This document shows, in pieces, positions 37,409 through 45,876 of a stretch of 64,000 nt of DNA. Position 1 is the stretch's first letter, and every line of letters begins with the position of its first letter. The DNA lies in contig NZ_JACYFC010000007.1 of NCBI RefSeq assembly GCF_014803385.1, positions 1 through 64,000 on the forward strand. The letters run 5' to 3'. The DNA comes from Marinomonas colpomeniae (GTDB taxonomy: Bacteria > Pseudomonadota > Gammaproteobacteria > Pseudomonadales > Marinomonadaceae). The notes below the pieces were generated by a model that did no database searches, was not told the origin of the DNA, and saw only the letters and a program-made list of their open reading frames with translations. Made by a program: the position numbers and the translations under genes.

Positions 37409-38626
37409 ATGAGAAAGCTAAAAGGTTATATCCGTTTACCGTTTATTATGAGGTATTTAAATAAACGTATCAGATCTGATATTCCAATAACGACCAAGCT
37501 ACAAAGTTTGCAATTCTCAGATCTCGCACTGGATATCGCTACGGTATCTAATCTTCACACTAAATTTCCAGCCCTTTTATCTCCCATACAAGAACACCTA
37601 AACCTTTTATTTTCTACTAAGGAAAACTGCCAGATACATTTAGTTATTAGTAACAAATCAAAACCATTTACTCCGGATATAATAAGTGCAAATCAATCGG
37701 TCTCGAATACGGTTTTTACAAACCAATTAAGTTATTTCTTTAGCCGCCAAGATCATCAACAAAATGAGAAAAATAGTTTTTCGTTACCTGGTTTCCATCA
37801 TCATTTTTACAGCCAAGCATTATCTTTAAAAGGTGACCATAACGCCTACTTTGTATTGTCTTTTTCAGATCAAACACCTCAGCAGACCTATATACAACAT
37901 CATACATCTCCTATTCTTCATTCTATTTCCAGAGGACTTTGCGCCTTCTTTTCTCAACAGGATTTAATCCAACAAGCCATATCAATGGAACGCTCAACAC
38001 AAGCTGCAGAATTACATGACTCTATGGCACAAGTATTAGGTTACCTTCGTTTAAAAACCTCTCAACTTGTTTCACATTGCCAGAAAAGTGATGATGACGA
38101 GCTTCAAGCACTATCAACGGATATAGCCTATCAAACACATTCTGCTTATCGGTCTGCTAGAGAGTTAATATCAACATCCAGACTCCCAACACAAAATAAA
38201 AGCTTGTCCCACGTTATTAGAGAAGCCATTACAGAATTTGAACAACAATCCAATGTGGTTTTTGAGTTAGATAATCGAATTCTTCACGACAAACAAACAA
38301 ATGAGCAAGAAGCGCAACTGCAATTTATTGTTCGAGAGGCACTCAGTAATATTGTCAGACACTCCCACGCGACCCATGCACGTATACAACTAAACAGTGA
38401 TGAAAAAAACCTAACCATCACGATAGAAGACAACGGCAATGGCATCAAAAAAGAAAACAAACGACATGACAGTTTTGGACTCAGTATTATGGAGGAACGA
38501 GCCAGAAAAATTGGCGCTCATTTTGATGTGAAAGGTCGTCATCCACACGGTACTAGAATTGAAATAACTTACTTACATTCCAAAAAATCCCAACTTAATA
38601 CTCCTCAATATAAGGAAGTTCAATGA
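37409..38626 (+). CDS. Soluble NarX-type sensor histidine kinase
   Basis: 405 residues without a membrane helix, so a cytosolic sensor. The N-terminal 190 residues show no family I recognise, possibly GAF-like. A HisKA_3 dimerisation domain follows, with the phospho-acceptor His203 in AAELHDSMAQVLGYLRLK, then a HATPase domain (FIVREALSNIVRHSHATHA, DNGNGI, FGLSIMEERARKIG). Its stop overlaps the response regulator start by 4 bp. Divergent from tdm and two genes upstream of tmm, so control of methylated-amine genes is the natural inference; the signal is unknown. Confidence 0.9.
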   Translation: MRKLKGYIRLPFIMRYLNKRIRSDIPITTKLQSLQFSDLALDIATVSNLHTKFPALLSPIQEHLNLLFSTKENCQIHLVISNKSKPFTPDIISANQSVSNTVFTNQLSYFFSRQDHQQNEKNSFSLPGFHHHFYSQALSLKGDHNAYFVLSFSDQTPQQTYIQHHTSPILHSISRGLCAFFSQQDLIQQAISMERSTQAAELHDSMAQVLGYLRLKTSQLVSHCQKSDDDELQALSTDIAYQTHSAYRSARELISTSRLPTQNKSLSHVIREAITEFEQQSNVVFELDNRILHDKQTNEQEAQLQFIVREALSNIVRHSHATHARIQLNSDEKNLTITIEDNGNGIKKENKRHDSFGLSIMEERARKIGAHFDVKGRHPHGTRIEITYLHSKKSQLNTPQYKEVQ

Positions 38627-39306
38627 GCAAGCTTCCATCTTCTGATGTGATTGTCGTTGATGATCATCCATTGTTTCGACGAGGTATTGTTGATTTACTA
38701 AACCGTAGCGAAGCCTTCAATGTCATTGCTGATTTTTCCAGCGCGACATCATTAAATGCATTCTTAGAAAGTTCATCACCACACTTGCTACTACTCGACT
38801 TACAAATGCCAGATATGTCTGGCCTAGATGCTTTAAAACAAATCAAGCCACAATACAAAAATTTGAAAATCGTTATTCTCACGGCATCAGATGAAAGCGA
38901 ACAATTACTAGAAACTATTCGCCATGGTGCCGATGGCTATTTAATGAAAGATTCAGAGCCAGAATATATTCTGAAAAGCCTTCAATCCATACTAGAAGGC
39001 CGTATTACGATCAATGAAACTGCGGTTGATATATTGGCTCAGTCACTACGTAATACATCGAAAACATCTGCGACACACTCTAGGGCCACCATAGAAAATC
39101 ATTCGATAGACTCCATGACTGAGCGAGAACGGCAAACCTTAGAACTCATTGCACGAGGTATGAACAACAAATTAATTGCCAGGGAATTAGGAATCAGTGA
39201 CGGCACGGTTAAAGTCTATGTAAAGAATTTACTACGTAAATTAAACCTTCATTCTCGTTTGGAGTTAGCTGCTTGGGCTCACTCTCATTCCCCTTCTAAT
39301 AATTAG
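38623..39306 (+). CDS. NarL/FixJ-type response regulator
   Basis: 227 residues: receiver domain with acidic pocket Asp13/Asp14, phospho-acceptor Asp59 in LLLLDLQMPDMSG and Lys near 108 (YLMKDSEPE); LuxR-type helix-turn-helix at about 165-220 (MTERERQTLELIARGMNNKL, ISDGTVKVYVKNLLRKLNLH). A DNA-binding activator or repressor, phosphorylated by the overlapping upstream kinase. It does not have the AAA+ domain needed to activate sigma-54 promoters. Confidence 0.94.
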   Translation: MSKLPSSDVIVVDDHPLFRRGIVDLLNRSEAFNVIADFSSATSLNAFLESSSPHLLLLDLQMPDMSGLDALKQIKPQYKNLKIVILTASDESEQLLETIRHGADGYLMKDSEPEYILKSLQSILEGRITINETAVDILAQSLRNTSKTSATHSRATIENHSIDSMTERERQTLELIARGMNNKLIARELGISDGTVKVYVKNLLRKLNLHSRLELAAWAHSHSPSNN

Positions 39307-39327
39307 CCATATATAGGACTACTCACT

Positions 39328-40116
39328 ATGGCATTGCTTAAAACATTGTCGCTACAAAAAATCATGAATCGAGTTTTTGCCTCCTCATCAAATAAGCCAA
39401 CTGAGGGCTTACTCGATAGTTTGCAAGAGATAGTGTTAGTATTAAATCAATGTGGTGCTATTCAATACGTTAATCAATGTTGGATACAACTCTCTGGGCT
39501 ACCTACCCAAAAGAGCCTTGGTCAATCTATTGAATCGTTTTTGCATCCCGAAGATATTCCCTCTTGGTCTCGTGCTTTTCAATCTTTACCCACCGTGAAG
39601 CAGCAACGCATCTGGTGTCGATTACTCAGTAAAACTGGCGATATTCATTGGTGCGAAGTTCGTATGCAAATGATGAGCAATTATCCGTTTACCGTCAGTG
39701 CAACCCTGAGCGACATAACGTCCCACGTACGCGATGAAAATGTTCGACAAGCGGATTATCGCAGCTTAGACGCTATGGTAAATCGCCTTCCTGCGATTGT
39801 GTATCGCGCCAGAAATAATAAAAACTGGTCTATGGAATATGTGAGCGATGGATGTTTTGAGCTCACAGGTTACCCAGCTGAAGAGCTTGTAAACCACACT
39901 CAATTATCTTTTGCGTCCTTAATTCACCCAGAAGACAATACTGAGGTATGGGAAAGTGTCCAACAGGCATTAGAGGAGAAATCTGTGTTTGATCTAGATT
40001 ATCGGCTCATCCATGCAAATGGTTCTGTTATGTCAGTCACCGAAAAAGGCCAAGGTTTGTATTCGTCTACAGGCTCAATTCTTGGTGTAGAAGGTATTAT
40101 TTTTCGGAAAAAATAA
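39328..40116 (+). CDS. PAS-only protein without output domain
   Basis: 262 residues with two PAS folds: about 28-125 (QEIVLVLNQCGAIQYVN, FLHPEDIPSWSRAF) and 140-262 (LPAIVYRARNNKNWSMEYVS, LIHPEDNTEVWESV). It ends at the second PAS domain, with no kinase, GGDEF, HTH or MCP part. It starts 21 bp after the response regulator and is probably its operon partner, perhaps a sensory subunit for the soluble kinase. That role is an inference. Cys and Trp residues are present, but no heme or flavin-binding motif is clear. Confidence 0.8.
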   Translation: MALLKTLSLQKIMNRVFASSSNKPTEGLLDSLQEIVLVLNQCGAIQYVNQCWIQLSGLPTQKSLGQSIESFLHPEDIPSWSRAFQSLPTVKQQRIWCRLLSKTGDIHWCEVRMQMMSNYPFTVSATLSDITSHVRDENVRQADYRSLDAMVNRLPAIVYRARNNKNWSMEYVSDGCFELTGYPAEELVNHTQLSFASLIHPEDNTEVWESVQQALEEKSVFDLDYRLIHANGSVMSVTEKGQGLYSSTGSILGVEGIIFRKK

Positions 40117-40253
40117 TAGATATTCCCATATAACCGCATCAAAAACTAACCCTTTTGATATACCCACACCTAGGAATTTAATTGTTCGATTACCAGTAAT
40201 ATAGTAGTAAGAAGTTAAAAATTCATACCGAAATTCAAACACTGGAGAGAACT

Positions 40254-41597
40254 ATGAAAAAACGTGTCGCTATTATTGGCGCGGGTCCTAGCGGTCTCGC
40301 TCAGTTAAGAGCCTTTCAATCAGCTCACGCCAAAGGCGAAGAAATCCCAGACATAGTCTGCTATGAAAAACAAAATGATTGGGGTGGTTTATGGAACTAC
40401 ACTTGGCGAACAGGTACAGATGAAAACGGTGAACCAGTTCACGGCAGTATGTATCGTTACCTTTGGTCAAACGGACCGAAAGAATGCTTAGAATTTGCAG
40501 ATTACACCTTTGAAGAGCACTTCGGTAAGCCAATAGCGTCTTATCCTCCTCGTGAAGTATTGTGGGATTACATCAAAGGTCGTGTTGAAAAAGCAGGTGT
40601 GCGTTCTTATATTCGTTTTAACTGCCCTGTTCGCCATATTAAATTTGATGACTCAACTAAGAAATTCAGTGTGACCGTTCACGACCATACAATTGATAAA
40701 ACCGAAACTGAAGAATTTGACCATGTTGTCGTTGCAAGCGGTCATTTCTCTACACCCAGAGTGCCTGAATTTGAAGGCTTTTCTACTTTTGGCCAACGCA
40801 TTTTGCATGCCCATGATTTCCGTGATGCCCTCGAATTTAAAGGTAAAGATATTCTAATTGTTGGTAGCAGTTATTCCGCTGAAGATATCGGTTCTCAGTG
40901 CTACAAGTACGGCGCGAAGAGTATTACAAGTTGCTATAGAACCGCACCAATGGGCTATAAATGGCCAGATAACTGGGAAGAAAAACCAAACCTTTTAAGA
41001 GTTGACACAGATACAGCGTACTTCGGTGACGGATCAAGCAAGAAAATCGATGCGATTATTCTTTGCACTGGCTACTTACACCATTTCCCATTTATGGAAG
41101 AAGATCTTTGCTTGAAAACAGATAATCGCTTGTGGCCACTAAATTTATATAAAGGAGTGGCATGGGAAGATAACCCTAATCTTTTCTATCTTGGTATGCA
41201 GGACCAATGGTACTCGTTCAACATGTTTGATGCACAAGCATGGTACGTACGGGACATAATAATGCAAAAAATAGCACTACCAAGTAGCGAAGAAAGGGAG
41301 GCCAACAATAAGCTTTGGGAAAACAGGGAAGCAACATTAGAAACAGCCGATGAAATGTTCACTTATCAAGGTGATTACATTATGGACTTAATAGAAGCAA
41401 CAGATTATCCAACGTTTGATATTGCTGGTGTTCGTAGAACCTTCTTAGAGTGGAAGCAACATAAGTACGACAACATTATGAGCTTCCGTGATTTCTCATA
41501 TCGCTCGTTAATGACAGGCACCATGTCGCCTCCTCATCATACACCTTGGCTAACTGCATTAGATGACTCTTTAGAAGCGTACCTCGGTGAAAAGTAA
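40254..41597 (+). CDS. tmm: Trimethylamine monooxygenase (flavin-containing monooxygenase)
   Basis: Oxidises trimethylamine to TMAO with NADPH and O2. The 447-residue protein has the FAD motif [15 protein letters not shown], the NADPH motif [12 protein letters not shown] near 205, FMO-type [13 protein letters not shown], and the bacterial-Tmm stretches [20 protein letters not shown] and [16 protein letters not shown]. Length and motifs fit Tmm of marine bacteria; other FMOs are the alternative, but tdm and dmmDABC alongside make TMA oxidation the best reading. GGAGAG precedes the ATG. The 137-bp gap upstream probably holds its promoter. Confidence 0.92.
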   Translation: MKKRVAIIGAGPSGLAQLRAFQSAHAKGEEIPDIVCYEKQNDWGGLWNYTWRTGTDENGEPVHGSMYRYLWSNGPKECLEFADYTFEEHFGKPIASYPPREVLWDYIKGRVEKAGVRSYIRFNCPVRHIKFDDSTKKFSVTVHDHTIDKTETEEFDHVVVASGHFSTPRVPEFEGFSTFGQRILHAHDFRDALEFKGKDILIVGSSYSAEDIGSQCYKYGAKSITSCYRTAPMGYKWPDNWEEKPNLLRVDTDTAYFGDGSSKKIDAIILCTGYLHHFPFMEEDLCLKTDNRLWPLNLYKGVAWEDNPNLFYLGMQDQWYSFNMFDAQAWYVRDIIMQKIALPSSEEREANNKLWENREATLETADEMFTYQGDYIMDLIEATDYPTFDIAGVRRTFLEWKQHKYDNIMSFRDFSYRSLMTGTMSPPHHTPWLTALDDSLEAYLGEK

Positions 41598-41660
41598 CCA
41601 TTAATATCTAAGTTAGGTACGATAGTTGCTTACATAACCTTACATAGATATTTCATCCAT

Positions 41661-41680
41661 AGACATTAATATTAGTGTCT
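41661..41680. promoter_or_regulatory. 20-bp near-palindrome between tmm and the chemoreceptor gene
   Basis: AGACATTAATATTAGTGTCT is a palindrome apart from the A/T-rich mismatched pairs at positions 5-6 and 15-16. It shares the ATTAAT core with the inverted repeat just downstream. Possible regulator site. Confidence 0.4.
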
Positions 41681-41697
41681 ACATGGCAACGTTCGCT

Positions 41698-41736
41698 ATT
41701 AATGACACCCTCTGATCTATATGGCGTGTCATTAAT
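41698..41736. promoter_or_regulatory. Inverted repeat directly upstream of the chemoreceptor gene
   Basis: Perfect 11-bp arms ATTAATGACAC (41698-41708) and GTGTCATTAAT (41726-41736), 17-bp spacer, ending 15 bp before the ATG. No T run follows, so an operator over the promoter/leader is more likely than a terminator. Confidence 0.5.
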
Positions 41737-41751
41737 ACAAATGGGTACTAT

Positions 41752-42780
41752 ATGTCTTTTTTTAATAAATCAAATGTAACCACCAGTTTATTGACAGAAG
41801 TTATTAACGGGTTAAACAGTGGATCTGTACCCTTTGATTCAGACACATCTTATGTCAAAAAAAGCTCTCCAATTTACTCTTTACTCGAAACCATCAATCA
41901 ATCCCTTAGTAAGCATTATTTAGATAAGACACGGCTTGAAAATGACTTACAAGATGCACTATCAAATAATTCTGTATTATCAGACAACCTTGTTGAATTA
42001 AAAAAACAACTTACTAGTGCACTGCAGAAAAATGATTCATTAAGTGAAAAAATTCAGCAAATTGAAACCGGAAACGCTGATTTGCAAAACGACTACCATT
42101 ATCTTGTACAAAACCAAGATGCTTGGAACCTTGCACAAACGGTTATTTCAGAAGGCTACTGGGATTTAAAAGTGGCTGATAATGACCCAGACAGTGAAAA
42201 CAGCGTAATCAGTTGGTCAGACAAATTCAGAGAATTAATTGGTTACACCAAGGCTGAATTTCCTGATGGTTGGGACAGCTACTTTGCTGTGGCACATCCA
42301 GATGATCTAGATGCTACTATGACAGCCTTTGGTGAATTAATGGACAGTAAAGACCCAACATTTCAGTATGTCACTGACTACAGAATGAAGCACAAAAGCG
42401 GTGAATTCATTTGGTTTAGAGAACATGGTGCATGCTTACGAGATGAAAACGGCATTCTACTGAGAGTCGTGGGAGGTGCACGTAATATTTCTGATGAAAA
42501 AATAGCGGAAGTCGCTCAAGCACAAGAATATGAACAAGTGCAAAGTAACTACAAACAAATCTCACACATTGTTGATGTTATTACTAAAATATCCACTAAC
42601 ACCAATTTACTTGCACTCAATGCCGCCATTGAAGCAGCACGAGCAGGTGAAGTGGGACGAGGTTTTGCAGTAGTTGCAAATGAAGTAAAAAATCTTGCAA
42701 CACAAACACAAGAAGCCACACTTCAAATCCAACAGATGGTTGATAACAACCAAAAGCTTATGGATAAAAAGAAAAACTAA
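41752..42780 (+). CDS. Small soluble PAS chemoreceptor-like protein
   Basis: 342 residues. N-terminal coiled coil (about 55-120), one PAS domain with PAC (125-250; [31 protein letters not shown]), then only the hairpin tip of an MCP signalling domain (about 262-330; the interaction motif [20 protein letters not shown] is intact). It has no membrane helix, no HAMP and no methylation helices, and ends about 20 residues after the tip. It could still dock to CheA/CheW arrays. Placed after tmm in the island, so taxis to methylated amines or to a redox signal is possible. Confidence 0.85.
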   Translation: MSFFNKSNVTTSLLTEVINGLNSGSVPFDSDTSYVKKSSPIYSLLETINQSLSKHYLDKTRLENDLQDALSNNSVLSDNLVELKKQLTSALQKNDSLSEKIQQIETGNADLQNDYHYLVQNQDAWNLAQTVISEGYWDLKVADNDPDSENSVISWSDKFRELIGYTKAEFPDGWDSYFAVAHPDDLDATMTAFGELMDSKDPTFQYVTDYRMKHKSGEFIWFREHGACLRDENGILLRVVGGARNISDEKIAEVAQAQEYEQVQSNYKQISHIVDVITKISTNTNLLALNAAIEAARAGEVGRGFAVVANEVKNLATQTQEATLQIQQMVDNNQKLMDKKKN

Positions 42781-42824
42781 TCGTCTGATTGTCGTAACCT
42801 AGACTTAGTGAATCAAAAAAATCA

Positions 42825-42852
42825 TAAAAAAGAGAGCAATGGCTCTCTTTTT
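42825..42852. terminator. Bidirectional terminator
   Basis: AAAAAAGAGAGC and GCTCTCTTTTTT form a perfect stem; A and T tracts suit both the chemoreceptor gene and the convergent dmm operon. Confidence 0.9.
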
Positions 42853-42906
42853 TATGTGTCATTCTTCTATCTATTTACTAGCTGGATTGCCTTCTTGGAC
42901 ATCTAT

Positions 42907-43233
42907 TTAAGCATGGCCATCACTGACTAGCTGAAGACCGACAACGCCACCAACAATCATGCACAAGCACGCAATACGAGCCAAGCTTGCTGGTTCATTC
43001 ATAAACACCATTCCAACAATCACGATTGTCGATGCGCCTATCCCAGTCCATACCGCATAAGCCGTACCGATAGGTATGCTACGCATAGCAATGGACAGCA
43101 GAACTAAACTAACGATAATCAAAATTGCGCTAATTACTGATGGCCAAAATTTAGTAAACCCATCGCTTTCTTTGAGACCGATTGCCCATAGGCACTCTAA
43201 TATTCCCGCTATGAACAAGTAAACCCACGCCAT
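42907..43233 (-). CDS. gdx: SMR-family exporter, Gdx/SugE type
   Basis: 108-residue protein with four membrane helices and the essential Glu13 in IAGILECLWAIGLKESDGF. The ECLWAIGLK and GTAYAVWTGIGA patterns fit the Gdx (SugE) branch, which exports guanidinium and small cations, better than EmrE. It is the last gene of the dmmDABC run, 26 bp after dmmC, and a ribosome site AGGAAG precedes it. No guanidine riboswitch is seen in the gap. Given its place, export of a small methylated amine is worth testing, but no homologue with that role is known to me. Confidence 0.85.
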   Translation of the reverse strand: MAWVYLFIAGILECLWAIGLKESDGFTKFWPSVISAILIIVSLVLLSIAMRSIPIGTAYAVWTGIGASTIVIVGMVFMNEPASLARIACLCMIVGGVVGLQLVSDGHA

Positions 43234-43259
43234 AAAGCACTTCCTAAATAGATAACTTT

Positions 43260-44276
43260 TTATTCAACATCGTATTTCGACAACCACTCAACCAATATTG
43301 GATGAAAGCGTGTCAGTCCTTTGTATTCAACCAGTTCTGGAGGCAGAGTTTGCATAGTACGGTGCATACGTTTTGCCCAAACAGGATTAGTCACAAGGTC
43401 ATTCATGCTAATTAAGTATGTTCGGATGCATATCATTAACGCATTACTTCTTGGCATACGATCAAAGACTTGCATCTCGACACGTAAATACACTTTATCG
43501 CCGACATTTTCTGGTGTTACCGTGGTTTTGTCCTTCCCCCAATCAGGATACACTTCTGGTGACGTGTCCATGCGTGGATTAATCGTTAATGTCCAATTCA
43601 AACGTCGTGTGGCACCACCTTGAGGAATGGCCATCAAGAATTTTAACGCCCGATCAATAATGCCTTCGCTGTGAACAAACGGCACAGGACCATGCCATTC
43701 AGAAAATGACATACCAGCATCGAACGCCAACGACCAATCAGCAGGACAAGTGACAACACCTGCATCCATAAACAAACTGTTATCTCGCTGGTCCATCAAT
43801 GCAATATCGCCTTGTAATTGGCGGCCTATGTATTCTAAGGGCGGTAGCGGTAACGTGCTGCTATCACCAAAGGTGAAGCTGTCTTTTAAACCTAATAAAC
43901 GGTTTTCCCATACCCATTGATCATCTGTTTTTTCCAACGAAAAATGTTCTGGGTAATCTTTTGATAAATGATGCATAGAAAGATCAATTAGATCCCAGCA
44001 CGCTAAATCCATATGTGGCAAAGTAATGCAGCAAGACGGACGATGCTTAATCACCAAATCACGCTCTGCCATTTCCGATAGATAATGCTCATCGACATCA
44101 TGAAAATGCTCACTCACCGAATCTTTTACGCCCGGCATTTTATGAGACTCTATATTGACCGAATATCGATACGCATCTTCAGGGAAAGGGAAAGGAAAAC
44201 GCTCGATCGCGTAATCACTGTTAGTGTAAGTAAAATCATCCCGAAAGGTTTGAATCGGTTTAGGTGAAACGCTCAT
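43260..44276 (-). CDS. dmmC: Dimethylamine monooxygenase subunit DmmC (heme-dependent oxidative N-demethylase, DUF3445)
   Basis: 338 residues of the DUF3445 fold, recognised by AIERFPFPFPEDAYRYSVNI, VVTCPADWSLAFDAGMSFSE, WHGPVPFVHSEGIIDRAL and RLNWTLTINPRMDTSPEVYP. In the dimethylamine monooxygenase of marine bacteria this heme subunit is the site of demethylation of dimethylamine to methylamine plus formaldehyde. It follows dmmB by 14 bp, with AAGGAGA before the ATG. I rely on family resemblance; which Dmm letter belongs to which subunit is from memory of the dmmDABC gene order. Confidence 0.86.
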   Translation of the reverse strand: MSVSPKPIQTFRDDFTYTNSDYAIERFPFPFPEDAYRYSVNIESHKMPGVKDSVSEHFHDVDEHYLSEMAERDLVIKHRPSCCITLPHMDLACWDLIDLSMHHLSKDYPEHFSLEKTDDQWVWENRLLGLKDSFTFGDSSTLPLPPLEYIGRQLQGDIALMDQRDNSLFMDAGVVTCPADWSLAFDAGMSFSEWHGPVPFVHSEGIIDRALKFLMAIPQGGATRRLNWTLTINPRMDTSPEVYPDWGKDKTTVTPENVGDKVYLRVEMQVFDRMPRSNALMICIRTYLISMNDLVTNPVWAKRMHRTMQTLPPELVEYKGLTRFHPILVEWLSKYDVE

Positions 44277-44290
44277 TCGGTTGTCTCCTT

Positions 44291-45268
44291 TTATAGGTCA
44301 AGAACTAACTTGTCATTTTGGGCTCTAGATACACAAGGCATCACACAGTCTTGGCGTGCTTTTTCATCGTCAGATAAAAACTGATCTCGGTGATCTGCTT
44401 GGCCATCAATTAGTGGTGTCATGCAACGACCGCACACACCGCCTCGACAAGAGCTTTGAATATCAACCTCTGCCGCTTCTAAAGCTTCCAGAAGGCTTTC
44501 ATCACTGCCTACTTCAATACGTTTACCTGTACGTTTTAGTTCCGCTACAAAAGGCTTACCCGGAGCTGGCGCAGAAAAAGCTTCGTAGTGAATCGCGCTT
44601 GCTGGCCAACCTAATTCGTCCGCAGCTGACTGCACAGCTTTAACCAATGATTCAGGGCCACAAATATAAACGTGTGTACCAATTGGTTGAGCAGCCATCA
44701 CTGGGTAAATTCGACATCGAACGGATTGGTCTGAATCATAACAGTGAAGTTTATCACCTAGCATCTGTGACAATTCATCTTGATATGCTCCTGTCACATT
44801 ACTATGAAACATATAGTGCATTTCCACTTCTGCAGAGCGACGTAACATCTCAGGAAGATAAGACATAAAAGGTGTAATACCGACTCCACCAGCAAATAAA
44901 ACATGCTTTTTGGCTCGCCAATAAGGCGCAAAAAGATTGGCTGGCGGTTTAATCGTCAGCCTGTCACCTTCTTTTACTGACTGATGCATAAACACCGAAC
45001 CGCCACGCGATGAATCTTGTAGTCTTACGGCAATCCGATACGAATTTTCACCATCAGAGTCACTTAACAACGAATATGGGTTACGAAAAATCTTTTTGCT
45101 TTCTTGCTCATCACTTTCCATGAGAACAACAACATGAGAGCCAGCAGAGTATGCAGGTAAAGACACGTTATCAGCTTCGAGAAGAAATTCTTTAATAGCA
45201 GGTGCAACTTGTTTAATACTCGCTACACGTACTGTCAATTCGGTCTTTTTTGTATTTACAGAACTCAC
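44291..45268 (-). CDS. dmmB: Dimethylamine monooxygenase reductase subunit DmmB
   Basis: 325 residues of the phthalate dioxygenase reductase type: N-terminal flavin domain (about 10-110, with RNPYSLLSDSDG), a nucleotide-binding domain (HVLFAGGVGITPFMSYLPEM; YICGPESLV) and a C-terminal plant-type [2Fe-2S] domain with SSCRGGVCGRCMTPLIDG. It would carry electrons from NAD(P)H to the heme subunit. The start overlaps the end of dmmA by 4 bp, so the two are translationally coupled. Confidence 0.9.
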   Translation of the reverse strand: MSSVNTKKTELTVRVASIKQVAPAIKEFLLEADNVSLPAYSAGSHVVVLMESDEQESKKIFRNPYSLLSDSDGENSYRIAVRLQDSSRGGSVFMHQSVKEGDRLTIKPPANLFAPYWRAKKHVLFAGGVGITPFMSYLPEMLRRSAEVEMHYMFHSNVTGAYQDELSQMLGDKLHCYDSDQSVRCRIYPVMAAQPIGTHVYICGPESLVKAVQSAADELGWPASAIHYEAFSAPAPGKPFVAELKRTGKRIEVGSDESLLEALEAAEVDIQSSCRGGVCGRCMTPLIDGQADHRDQFLSDDEKARQDCVMPCVSRAQNDKLVLDL

Positions 45269-45840
45269 GTTAATGCCTCCTTTTCTGGAATATCATTCAC
45301 ATCTTCTGCATTAACATTTAATCCTACATAAGCACCATGAACACGCGAGAAATGGTCTCTGACCAGCAAGGGCCTTTGACAACCTTGGCAAGTCACTGGC
45401 GTGTGTTCTACTTTTTCCATGACAGTATAACAATGGGTGCAAAATACTCGGCGAATAGATGAAGTCGGTGTCATCAGACTCACCTGTTCTGTTAATAATC
45501 CCGCGTCTATTAATAAATTATGCATGTCCCACATAAAACTCTCTGAGCCTGAAACATAAACTTGTGACGCCAAAGGTAATGAAGAAAGAGCCAAAGACAG
45601 CTCTTCTGACTTAACACTAGCTGGTCTCATGTTTTTTGAAAAAATAAGCACATCGTCTGCACTCAATCCCAACCAACTTTTGACTTGGCTCTGGCATTCA
45701 TTGAATATCCAGAGCAAGCCAGATGCTTGCCCCTCTGTACTTTCTTCTGCAATGAATAGATGAAAAGCCGCATTATCCCTGATCACTATAGGTGAATAAA
45801 GGGGACGACTTTTTATGCGAGCATCGTATGCGCTCTCCAT
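45265..45840 (-). CDS. dmmA: Dimethylamine monooxygenase subunit DmmA
   Basis: 191 residues. A C-terminal zinc-ribbon-like unit with two CxxC pairs (FCTHC and TCQGC, residues about 133-157) and the conserved ending RDHFSRVHGAYVGLNVNAED mark the DmmA family. The N-terminal 120 residues look like a nucleotide-binding-like alpha/beta part (QVYVSGSESFMWDMHNLLID) reminiscent of a reductase remnant. AGGAGGATACT precedes the ATG, a very strong ribosome site. Subunit role in the complex is not resolved from sequence. Confidence 0.86.
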   Translation of the reverse strand: MESAYDARIKSRPLYSPIVIRDNAAFHLFIAEESTEGQASGLLWIFNECQSQVKSWLGLSADDVLIFSKNMRPASVKSEELSLALSSLPLASQVYVSGSESFMWDMHNLLIDAGLLTEQVSLMTPTSSIRRVFCTHCYTVMEKVEHTPVTCQGCQRPLLVRDHFSRVHGAYVGLNVNAEDVNDIPEKEALT

Positions 45841-45876
45841 AGTATCCTCCTGCTAATTAAATGATTAAGACAAGTA

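Noticed and set aside
42853..43260. Guanidine riboswitch for the SMR gene
   Set aside because: The gap to dmmC is only 26 bp and shows no structured leader; the gene is read from the dmm operon.
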